Positions 1 to 4,756 of a stretch of DNA of 5,552 nt are shown piece after piece. The position numbers and the translations under genes were made by a program. Source of the DNA: Betaproteobacteria bacterium SG8_40 (GTDB taxonomy: Bacteria; Pseudomonadota; Gammaproteobacteria; Burkholderiales; Eutrophovitaceae). The stretch covers positions 1 to 5,552 of the forward strand of contig LJTS01000214.1 of the NCBI GenBank assembly GCA_001304425.1, read 5' to 3'. The number at the start of each line of letters is the position of its first letter. Position 1 is the first letter of the stretch. The notes under the pieces were generated by a model that saw only the letters and a program-made list of their open reading frames with translations, was not told where the DNA came from and made no database searches.

Positions 1-263
1 GCCTCTGCCGACACGCCGGCCCTCTCGGCAATCCCGGCGATTTCGTCGGTCAGCCGCTCACCCCGCGCGCGCGCCTCTTTCTCGAACTGTTCGACCATCA
101 GGTCGCTCGGGCCGGACTCCGTGTACAGCATGTAGGATGTGGCCGGGATGGCGTGAAAGGCCACCACTTCCGCTCCGGTTTCCCTGGCGAAGTCGATGCC
201 TTTTTCTGCTGCTTTGCGGCAAAGTTCGGAGCCGTCAGTCGGGATCAAGATTCGGCGATACAT
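1..263 (-). CDS. Universal stress protein (UspA family), partial
   Basis: The N-terminal 87 codons are visible; the C-terminus runs off the left edge. The protein opens MYRRILIPTDGSE, the first beta strand and turn of the Usp fold, with D10 at the position that contacts adenine in ATP-binding members. EVVAFHAIP (about residues 32-40) is the typical second strand. A helix rich in E, K and R follows (about 57-87). The start is well supported because GGGAGG (268-273, complement) lies just upstream of the ATG. Usp proteins are cytoplasmic, usually 140-160 aa per domain or about twice that as tandem domains, and bind ATP or modulate stress survival. Which form this is cannot be seen, nor can the C-terminal G-x2-G-x9-G(S/T) ATP loop. 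It is transcribed divergently from the sugar-acid enzyme. The family call is secure; the physiological role is not. Confidence 0.9.
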   Translation of the reverse strand, partial: MYRRILIPTDGSELCRKAAEKGIDFARETGAEVVAFHAIPATSYMLYTESGPSDLMVEQFEKEARARGERLTDEIAGIAERAGVSAE

Positions 264-298
264 GGTTCCTCCCTTGTGTCGTCAATTCATAATGCAAC

Positions 299-326
299 AT
301 CATGCACTTGATTTTGAGTCAGTCAA
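299..326 (-). promoter_or_regulatory. Possible sigma-70 promoter for the universal stress protein gene
   Basis: On the minus strand TTGACT (321-326, five of six matches to TTGACA) lies 16 nt upstream of CATGAT (299-304, four of six matches to TATAAT). This would start transcription near 292 and give a leader of roughly 30 nt that includes the GGGAGG ribosome binding site. Position and spacing are plausible, but the -10 is weak and there is no experimental support. Confidence 0.35.
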
Positions 327-343
327 CTCCGGAAACAACCACT

Positions 344-348
344 AGGGG
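344..348 (+). promoter_or_regulatory. Ribosome binding site of the enolase-superfamily gene
   Basis: AGGGG lies 9 nt upstream of the ATG at 358. It supports that start codon, which also gives the family's usual N-terminus (MKITGIRTH). Confidence 0.6.
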
Positions 349-357
349 CCTAAACTT

Positions 358-1506
358 ATGAAGATCACGGGTATTCGAACGCATGTGCTGAAAAGCCCGC
401 TTGCACAACCGTTTGCGTTCTCCCAGGGCTGGGTCCCGACACGCTCGGCGACGCTGGTGGAAATCACCACCGACAGCGGCCCTGTAGGCTGGGGCGAGGC
501 GTTCGCGCAAGGCATGGAAGCTCCGGAGATTTCCGCTGCGGTCATCGAGCATGCGCTTGCACCGCTTTTGTCCGGAGCGAACCCTCTGGATATCGAAGTG
601 CTCTGGCATCGCATGTATCACCGTACGCGCGACTACGGGCGAAAGGGCTCGGTCGTCGCTGCCATTAGCGCCATTGATATCGCGCTGTGGGACATCGCCG
701 GAAAGCACTACGGTGTACCAGTTAGCCGGCTTCTGGGCGGCGCATTCCGCGAGACGGTGCAGCCGTATGCCACCGGCTTTTACCGAATCGAGGGGCAGGG
801 CGAAGCGCCGCGCCTCGCCGATGAAGCGCTGCAGCACTACGATGCCGGTTTCAGGGCAATGAAAATCAAGCTCGGTTTCGGCGTCGATGATGATATCGCT
901 GTAATGCGCGCGATTGGCCGCGCAGTTGAAGGCAAGGGCGTTACCTTGATGGTCGACAGCAACCATGCCTATGGCCGAACCGAAGCGCTGCGGCTGGGTT
1001 ATGTGCTCGATGAATACGATCTGCGCTGGTATGAAGAGCCGGTGGTACCGGAAGATATCGATGGCTACGTGGAGTTGCGCAGCAAGCTGCGTACACCGAT
1101 CGCGGGCGGTGAAAACGAGCACACGCTGTATGGTTTTGGCGAACTGATGCGCCGCGGAGCCGTTGATATCGCGCAGCCTGATATCGGCTCCTGCGGCGGG
1201 GTGAGCGCGCTCAGGCATATCGCCGTGCTAGGCCAGGCGCAGGGCATCGAGATCAACCCGCACGTGTGGGGGTCGGCGGTGGCGCAGGCAGCGTCACTGC
1301 AGGTGCTGGCGGCATTGCCGGTGACCCATCATTCATTGTTTGCCCGCGGGCCGATTCTCGAGTATGACCGTTCGTCCCATCCATTCCGCCGCGAATTGGT
1401 AACCGAACCGATGTCGTTGGAGGACGGTGTGGTCAGGATTTCGCAAGGCCCCGGCCTCGGGATCGAACTGGTACCGGAAGCGCTGGAGCGCTACCGGGTG
1501 AACTGA
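358..1506 (+). CDS. Mandelate racemase/muconate lactonizing enzyme family protein, likely D-galactarolactone cycloisomerase-like
   Basis: A complete 382-aa enolase-superfamily enzyme: N-terminal capping domain (about 1-125), then the TIM barrel. All catalytic positions of the mandelate racemase subgroup are present: K169-x-K171 (MKIKLG), metal ligands D200 (VDSN), E226 (YEEP) and E252 (GGEN), and the D275/H302 dyad (QPD, PHVWG). Each is offset by exactly five from the mandelate racemase numbering (K164, K166, D195, E221, E247, D270, H297). The family forms a Mg-stabilised enolate by removing the proton alpha to a carboxylate. Features such as PHVWG, GPGLGIE and the ALWDIAGKHYG helix match my recollection of Agrobacterium D-galactarolactone cycloisomerase (EC 5.5.1.27), which opens galactarolactone to 3-deoxy-2-keto-hexarate. 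That is memory, not an alignment. A sugar-acid dehydratase is the main alternative. No transporter, regulator or partner dehydrogenase is nearby, so the substrate is inferred only from sequence. Confidence 0.9.
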   Translation: MKITGIRTHVLKSPLAQPFAFSQGWVPTRSATLVEITTDSGPVGWGEAFAQGMEAPEISAAVIEHALAPLLSGANPLDIEVLWHRMYHRTRDYGRKGSVVAAISAIDIALWDIAGKHYGVPVSRLLGGAFRETVQPYATGFYRIEGQGEAPRLADEALQHYDAGFRAMKIKLGFGVDDDIAVMRAIGRAVEGKGVTLMVDSNHAYGRTEALRLGYVLDEYDLRWYEEPVVPEDIDGYVELRSKLRTPIAGGENEHTLYGFGELMRRGAVDIAQPDIGSCGGVSALRHIAVLGQAQGIEINPHVWGSAVAQAASLQVLAALPVTHHSLFARGPILEYDRSSHPFRRELVTEPMSLEDGVVRISQGPGLGIELVPEALERYRVN

Positions 1507-1516
1507 TGCAAGGCCG

Positions 1517-1548
1517 GCAACGCGTGCAGATGCAGCGCATGCGGTTGC
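1517..1548 (+). other. Stem-loop after the enolase-superfamily gene
   Basis: GCAACGCGTGC (1517-1527) pairs with GCATGC (1537-1542) and GTTGC (1544-1548). This gives 11 base pairs with one G-U pair, one bulged G (1543) and a 9-nt loop. It starts 11 nt after the stop codon, where a terminator or processing site would sit. No T-run follows, so it is not a classical intrinsic terminator and may only attenuate read-through into the next gene. Confidence 0.4.
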
Positions 1549-1572
1549 GGCAACGAACAGTTTCCATGTTTA

Positions 1573-2121
1573 ATGGTTTCGGCGTCGAAGATTCCACGTG
1601 TCGAACAATCAAACTTGATGGCAGACCGATCGTACGAGCGCATTTCCAAAGTTGATTTACGCCGTCTGGCGCGAATCGCTGACGAGGAACGCAACGACTT
1701 GTTTGCACGGCGGCCCGACTGGCGATTGCTGTACCGCCGCCGATTGTTGTGTACCGTGTTGCACGGGCAAAGCGCGCTGCATTACTGCAACGGCACTTCA
1801 GGCATTGACCAATTTGACGTCTGCCTGTTCTTCGCAGCCCATGCCGAGGCACCGTTCCCGCACCATTGGTCGTCTTATCGGGATTTTGGCAAATCAAAGT
1901 TTGGCCGTCGTAACGCCGATCGCGGCTACACTGGCCGTCGAGTTCATTTCACCGGGCGCTCGCTCGCCTGCCGGCCCAGCGACGACCCGATTGCGGTGCT
2001 GCAGGCCTATCTGCGTGCCGGGCGCTCACCCACTGCGCGCCACATCAGGGACGGTGCCGCCGTGCTGATCGCGCCCGAGAGCTACCTTGGCTACGTAGCG
2101 TGGCCAACCCTGGTTGCCTGA
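1573..2121 (+). CDS. Conserved hypothetical protein, possibly nucleotidyltransferase-like
   Basis: A 182-aa soluble protein with no signal peptide or membrane segment. I recognise it from memory as a widespread uncharacterised bacterial family. Its hallmarks are a basic N-terminal helix region (about 20-60), LHYCNGTSGIDQFDVCLFF (69-87), DFGKSKFGR (104-112), GYTGRRVHFTGRSL (118-131) and DDPIAVLQAYLRAG (137-150), with a hydrophobic end (AAVLIAPESYLGYVAWP). D79 and D82, in a G-x-D-x-x-D pattern before a hydrophobic strand, recall the metal-binding acidic pair of nucleotidyltransferase-fold proteins. That resemblance is only suggestive, and no function should be assigned from it. The start is uncertain: neither the ATG at 1573 nor the in-frame ATG at 1618 (MADRSYER, a more natural N-terminus) has a clear ribosome binding site. 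It follows the enzyme gene by 66 nt on the same strand and precedes a DUF3293 gene, suggesting loose co-transcription. Confidence 0.72.
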   Translation: MVSASKIPRVEQSNLMADRSYERISKVDLRRLARIADEERNDLFARRPDWRLLYRRRLLCTVLHGQSALHYCNGTSGIDQFDVCLFFAAHAEAPFPHHWSSYRDFGKSKFGRRNADRGYTGRRVHFTGRSLACRPSDDPIAVLQAYLRAGRSPTARHIRDGAAVLIAPESYLGYVAWPTLVA

Positions 2122-2166
2122 CCGTCTTGCCGCCCGGTCCGCCATGCGCAATCTGACTGGCGCGAC

Positions 2167-2598
2167 GTGACGATGACTCAGACAAATACCGCAACGCTCG
2201 CCGATGCTTATCTGCACACGACGTATCGCGTTCTTGCCGCTGACGAATCAATTGATATTCGCATCGGCGCCGTGAATCCTGCCCTCGAGAGGCTGTTGCA
2301 AGCCGGCCAGGTACACACATGGGCTTTTGTGACGGCCAGCAATCCGCGATCGCAGGAACTCTCCCGCGAGGGCAATGCGAAGCGCAACGATGCGATGAAA
2401 CGCTCATTACGCGAGGCCGGCTGGCGTTATCTGGAAGCGCTCGGCGTGCCGGATCGACAGGGCTGGCCCCCGGAACACAGCGTTCTGATACCGGGAATTG
2501 GCCGCGACGAGGCAATCGCGCTGGGGCGGCGCTGGGAGCAAAACGCGATCGTCTTCGGTAAGGCCGGCGAACCGCCCGAACTCGTCTGGATCACTTGA
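2167..2598 (+). CDS. DUF3293 domain-containing protein
   Basis: A 143-aa protein recognisable as DUF3293 by the ordered blocks AFVTASNPRS (53-62), the N-AKRND-M...L segment (70-80), a Gly-Trp helix (LREAGWRYLEALGV, 81-94), GWPPEHSVLIPG (99-110) and a C-terminal strand (QNAIVFG, 125-131). The family is small, soluble, full length at about this size, and has no established function. The frame opens with GTG at 2167; an ATG six bases later (2173) is an equally good start. Neither has an obvious Shine-Dalgarno sequence, so translation may be leaderless-like or coupled to the upstream gene, 45 nt away. It is in the same reading frame as the preceding gene, separated by TGA and 15 sense codons; the two families are distinct, so this is coincidence and not a broken fusion. 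No catalytic claim is made. Confidence 0.85.
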   Translation: MTMTQTNTATLADAYLHTTYRVLAADESIDIRIGAVNPALERLLQAGQVHTWAFVTASNPRSQELSREGNAKRNDAMKRSLREAGWRYLEALGVPDRQGWPPEHSVLIPGIGRDEAIALGRRWEQNAIVFGKAGEPPELVWIT

Positions 2599-2697
2599 GT
2601 CCACCGTCGCCGATTGGCCGGACAGGTGGCGGATCTTCGCCAGCTGCGCACGCCGGATGTCGGGGTTCTCGTCGGTCGAATGCGCTTTAATGGCCGC
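2599..2697 (-). pseudogene. Possible coding remnant on the minus strand
   Basis: Read on the minus strand, these 33 codons have G/C at 67, 48 and 85 percent of first, second and third positions by my count, the pattern of real genes in a GC-rich genome. The peptide looks protein-like (contains AHSTDENPDIRRAQLAKIR), with a probable charged helix. The frame stays open through 2407-2910, but outside these codons it loses this character and overlaps the end of the DUF3293 gene. There is no clear start or stop. It could be a decayed gene end, an unrecognised small protein, or chance. I do not recognise a family. Confidence 0.2.
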
Positions 2698-2727
2698 TTT
2701 TCTTGCTGAGAATCCGACAGGTGTTTT

Positions 2728-2756
2728 GCCCGCGTTATGCCACCCGGCATGCGGGC
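2728..2756. other. Compact hairpin between convergent genes
   Basis: GCCCGC (2728-2733) pairs with GCGGGC (2751-2756) and ATGCC (2737-2741) with GGCAT (2746-2750). This leaves the loop ACCC and a three-base bulge GTT (2734-2736), 11 base pairs in all. It lies 130 nt past the DUF3293 stop. There is no T-run on either strand downstream of the stem, so if it ends transcription it does so without the usual U-tract. An RNA-processing or 3'-end-stabilising role is as likely. Confidence 0.4.
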
Positions 2757-2818
2757 CTCCCTCAAGGCTTTGTCTGGTGCGGCGCCTCGCTGGTGTCGAA
2801 ATCCGGTCGCAAGCACAA

Positions 2819-2834
2819 TGGCATGGCACTTGCG
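2819..2834 (+). promoter_or_regulatory. Candidate sigma-54 (RpoN) promoter, -24/-12 type
   Basis: TGGCATGGCACTTGCG fits the TGGCAYR-N4-TTGCW consensus at every position except the last. GG (2820-2821) and GC (2832-2833) are separated by exactly 10 bases, as sigma-54 requires. The start point would be near 2845, the foot of the inverted repeat described next. No annotated plus-strand gene lies downstream, so it would drive a non-coding or antisense transcript. An upstream activator site was not identified. Confidence 0.3.
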
Positions 2835-2841
2835 AAATATC

Positions 2842-2915
2842 AGGTGCGCTCGGCAACCCTGTACTGCCAAGGGAGGCGGGCCTCACCGGTTCGATAGGGA
2901 CCGAGCGCATCTTTT
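2842..2915 (+). ncRNA. Candidate structured small RNA or long-loop terminator
   Basis: AGGTGCGCTCGG (2842-2853) pairs with CCGAGCGCATCT (2901-2912), 12 base pairs with a single G-U, immediately followed by TTT (2913-2915). The 47-nt interior can fold further: CCCT (2857-2860) with AGGG (2870-2873), or alternatively GAGG (2873-2876) with CCTC (2881-2884). The U-tract after the stem gives it plus-strand polarity. The sigma-54-like site places its start at about 2845, so the transcript would be about 70 nt and closed by this stem. Alternatives are a distal terminator for the 358-2598 gene group or a decayed small mobile element with terminal inverted repeats. Confidence 0.3.
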
Positions 2916-2980
2916 CCCACTGATCGCCAGACCGCGCTTAAATCTTCTCAACCCCTGCGCTCGCTTTCCAGCGTTCGATT

Positions 2981-4480
2981 TCAGTCTCCCGGGTCTTCGG
3001 CATCCCGTGTCGTCAAATCGATTTCTCTGGAAGCGGCATCGGCACTGTCGCTAATCGCAAGCTCCTCGACCTTGACCCAGTTCTCGCCGTCCTGGAAGTA
3101 CAGTCGTTCACCGTCCTCAAAGAAACCGGACGTGGCACCGCTGTCCCGGCTGCGTCGGAATGCGTGCCCGCTAACCGCAAACAACTCCTCGCGTTCTGCG
3201 GATCGCTCTTCGATGAACAAACGGCCATCGTCTGCGACGGTGACCATGAGCCTGCGCTGCGAACTGGAATCCGATTGCCAGTCGAAACGCCAGGCGTCGA
3301 GAACGTAGTGCCCTGAATAACGGCCCAGCCATGCCTTGCCGGGCGAGGCAATTGGCGGTGCCGGCGGAGGCAGGTGATCACGTGTAATTTCTGCTTCGAT
3401 CGCTCCACGCAAGCGCCCGAGCGCGCGCGGATTGACGCTGTTGATGGCGACGAAATAGCCGACGCCCAGTTGCCGGCAGTAGCCGAAGCGCGACAGATAG
3501 CCGTCGCCATCGCCGCCATGACCCATGAACGTGAAACCGTCACGGTATTGCGCATAAATACCCAGGCCGTAGCCGAAGCGCAGTCCGTTACGCGCCGCGA
3601 GCGACGTGCGTGGCGACTCGATACGAGCAATCTCCTTGGGGGTCAGCACCGGCTCCCGCTTGTAGCTGCCATCATTCAGCAGCATCGACACCAGCGATGC
3701 CATTTCGCGTGGTGTTGCGTTGATTGCCGCAGCCGGGCGCTGGATCATGTGCCAGTAGGGTATCGGCGTCACGCCGTCGCGGTCGTATCCGGTGGCCAGG
3801 TTATGCGTACCAGCCTGCAGCGAAGTGGCGGAATGCATTTCCAGCGGCGCGAAGATCGATTCACGGATGAGTGTTTCGTAGCGCTTTCCGCTGACCCGCT
3901 CCAGCACCAGACCGGCAAGTCCGTAGTTCGAGTTCGAATACACGGAATGCAGCCCGGGCTTCCAGTGGCTCGTTCGTGACCGCGGCGCGAACGCCAACCC
4001 GTCCTCCAGGTCCAGCGGTACGTTGTGGTCGAATTCGGCCTTGGTCCAGTCACGGAATCCGCTAGTGTGTTCCAGCAGATGGGCGACGGTAACCGGTTGC
4101 TCACCCTCCCATGCGTTGAAGAACATGCCGGGGGGGATATGCCTGGAAACCGAATCGTCAAGACTGAAATCCTCGCGCCGGCCGAGTTGTACCAAGGCAA
4201 CTGCCGTAAAGATCTTTGTCACCGAGCCGATCCGGAACACCGTATCGAGTGTGACGGGCGCGCCCGAGTCGTTGTCGGCAACGCCGAAAGCATCGGCCAG
4301 GACGATACCGTCGCGGTCGACGATGACCACGGCAGCGCCCGGCACGCCGGCATCCCTGCGGATGTCTTCGATTTGCCGGTGCAGACCGTCAGAATCCGCG
4401 GCATGGTGCGCCGGACTCACAACAGGCGCAGCGGCTGCGATCAATGCCGCCATGAATCTGGCAGATGCGATGACGTTCAC
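2981..4480 (-). CDS. Exported serine hydrolase, beta-lactamase/S12 peptidase family
   Basis: A 499-aa class C beta-lactamase-like protein. Residues 1 to about 28 form a signal peptide: R8, then a hydrophobic core MAALIAAAAPVV and a probable cleavage site near SPAHHAA, so it should act in the periplasm. The catalytic SxxK is S86-V-T-K89 (FRIGSVTKIF). YSN (181-183, in YSNSNYGLAG) supplies the second motif, and H321-G-G323 replaces KTG, as is common in esterase or peptidase members. LLEHTSG (135-141) is another family signature. Residues about 384-475 form a lipocalin-like C-terminal beta domain, as in S12 proteins carrying extra modules. Likely activity is hydrolysis of a D-amino-acid peptide, ester or amide; true beta-lactamase activity cannot be claimed. 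The start is GTG at 4480, with a purine-rich GAAAGAAG before it; an in-frame ATG at 4453 would remove the positive N-region of the signal peptide. Confidence 0.93.
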   Translation of the reverse strand: MNVIASARFMAALIAAAAPVVSPAHHAADSDGLHRQIEDIRRDAGVPGAAVVIVDRDGIVLADAFGVADNDSGAPVTLDTVFRIGSVTKIFTAVALVQLGRREDFSLDDSVSRHIPPGMFFNAWEGEQPVTVAHLLEHTSGFRDWTKAEFDHNVPLDLEDGLAFAPRSRTSHWKPGLHSVYSNSNYGLAGLVLERVSGKRYETLIRESIFAPLEMHSATSLQAGTHNLATGYDRDGVTPIPYWHMIQRPAAAINATPREMASLVSMLLNDGSYKREPVLTPKEIARIESPRTSLAARNGLRFGYGLGIYAQYRDGFTFMGHGGDGDGYLSRFGYCRQLGVGYFVAINSVNPRALGRLRGAIEAEITRDHLPPPAPPIASPGKAWLGRYSGHYVLDAWRFDWQSDSSSQRRLMVTVADDGRLFIEERSAEREELFAVSGHAFRRSRDSGATSGFFEDGERLYFQDGENWVKVEELAISDSADAASREIDLTTRDAEDPGD

Positions 4481-4590
4481 ATCGCTTCTTTCAAAAATGG
4501 TTCTTTCAAAAACGGTTCTCTCAGGAACGGTACTTTCAAGACGTGTCCCGCTGGAAGGCCGGCTTCAAACCGGCGTTCGCGGAAAGCCAT
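4477..4590 (-). CDS. Possible 37-aa upstream ORF made partly of the tandem repeat
   Basis: From the ATG at 4590 a 37-codon frame reads MAFRERRFEAGLPAGHV, then the pentapeptide-like repeat LKVPF, LREPF, LKEPF, LKEAM, and ends at TGA (4477-4479). Its end overlaps the GTG of the serine hydrolase by the four bases GTGA, a layout seen in translationally coupled genes. Against it, no ribosome binding site precedes the ATG, the frame stays open further upstream to 4773, and I know no homologue. It may be a leader peptide or just an open frame in GC-rich DNA. Confidence 0.2.
   Translation of the reverse strand: MAFRERRFEAGLPAGHVLKVPFLREPFLKEPFLKEAM
4480..4539 (-). repeat. 15-bp tandem repeat, four imperfect copies, abutting the serine hydrolase start
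   Basis: On the minus strand the units are TTGAAAGTACCGTTC (4525-4539), CTGAGAGAACCGTTT (4510-4524), TTGAAAGAACCATTT (4495-4509) and TTGAAAGAAGCGATG (4480-4494). They differ by one to three bases each from the consensus TTGAAAGAACCGTTT. The copy nearest the gene supplies its purine-rich GAAAGAAG ribosome binding region and the first base of the GTG start codon. A 15-bp period preserves any reading frame through the array. Confidence 0.85.
4558..4574. other. Short hairpin, REP-like
   Basis: GCCGG (4558-4562) and CCGGC (4570-4574) enclose a 7-nt loop, CTTCAAA. GGC-GGCTTC-type hairpins of this sort are often dispersed in GC-rich gammaproteobacterial intergenic DNA, so this may be one copy of a genome-wide repeat. 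A single window cannot show that. Confidence 0.3.
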
Positions 4591-4684
4591 TACGGAACGC
4601 GATTGCCGGTTTCGTGCTCTCGAACTCGAATCAGGTTCAACGGCCACTGCGCGATAGGGGCCGGCATCGTGACGAATTTCCTCG

Positions 4685-4703
4685 CACCCCGGGATTCGGG
4701 GTG
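4685..4703 (-). terminator. Hairpin downstream of the oxidoreductase gene, possible terminator
   Basis: CACCCCG (4685-4691) and CGGGGTG (4697-4703) form a perfect 7-bp stem with a 5-nt loop, about 54 nt past the oxidoreductase stop codon on the minus strand. Stem stability and location suit transcription termination, but the following bases (CGAGGAAATT) contain no U-tract, so this is tentative. Confidence 0.35.
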
Positions 4704-4756
4704 GCCGCGACGTCGCACGGTTCTTCGCGCCATCCGTCCGGTGGCGGCGTGCACTC

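Larger units (their letters stand above)
2599..2980. other. Convergent intergenic region with strong secondary structure, no convincing complete gene
   Basis: This 382-bp gap separates the plus-strand DUF3293 gene from the minus-strand serine hydrolase. Open frames cross it on both strands, but none matches a family I know. Three things stand out: a hairpin (2728-2756), a sigma-54-like promoter (2819-2834) immediately followed by a long inverted repeat with a T-tract (2842-2915), and a minus-strand segment (2599-2697) with coding-like base composition. The last 65 bases before the serine hydrolase stop show nothing notable. Confidence 0.6.

Noticed and set aside
319..1218. A 299-codon open frame on the minus strand
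   Set aside because: It is antisense to the enolase-superfamily gene, whose catalytic motifs are all on the plus strand. Long antisense frames are expected in GC-rich coding DNA, and the translation matches nothing I recognise.
1573..2598. A single gene interrupted by an in-frame TGA at 2119
   Set aside because: The two parts are separate known families, each with natural ends, and the 15 codons between them look non-coding, so a stop mutation or recoding is not needed.
2498..2923. A 141-codon plus-strand frame across the convergent gap
   Set aside because: Its first third overlaps the DUF3293 gene in another frame, its composition is not coding-like, and it resembles no known protein.
3374..3979. 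A 201-codon plus-strand frame
   Set aside because: It lies wholly inside the serine hydrolase, antisense to its YSN and HGG region, with no family resemblance of its own.
4480..4539. CRISPR-like array
   Set aside because: The repeat unit is 15 bp, with no spacers, so it is a simple tandem repeat.
4610..4645. Possible tRNA T-arm remnant (GAACTCGAATC)
   Set aside because: It looks superficially like the 3' part of a tRNA, but no acceptor stem, anticodon arm or CCA context could be assembled around it.
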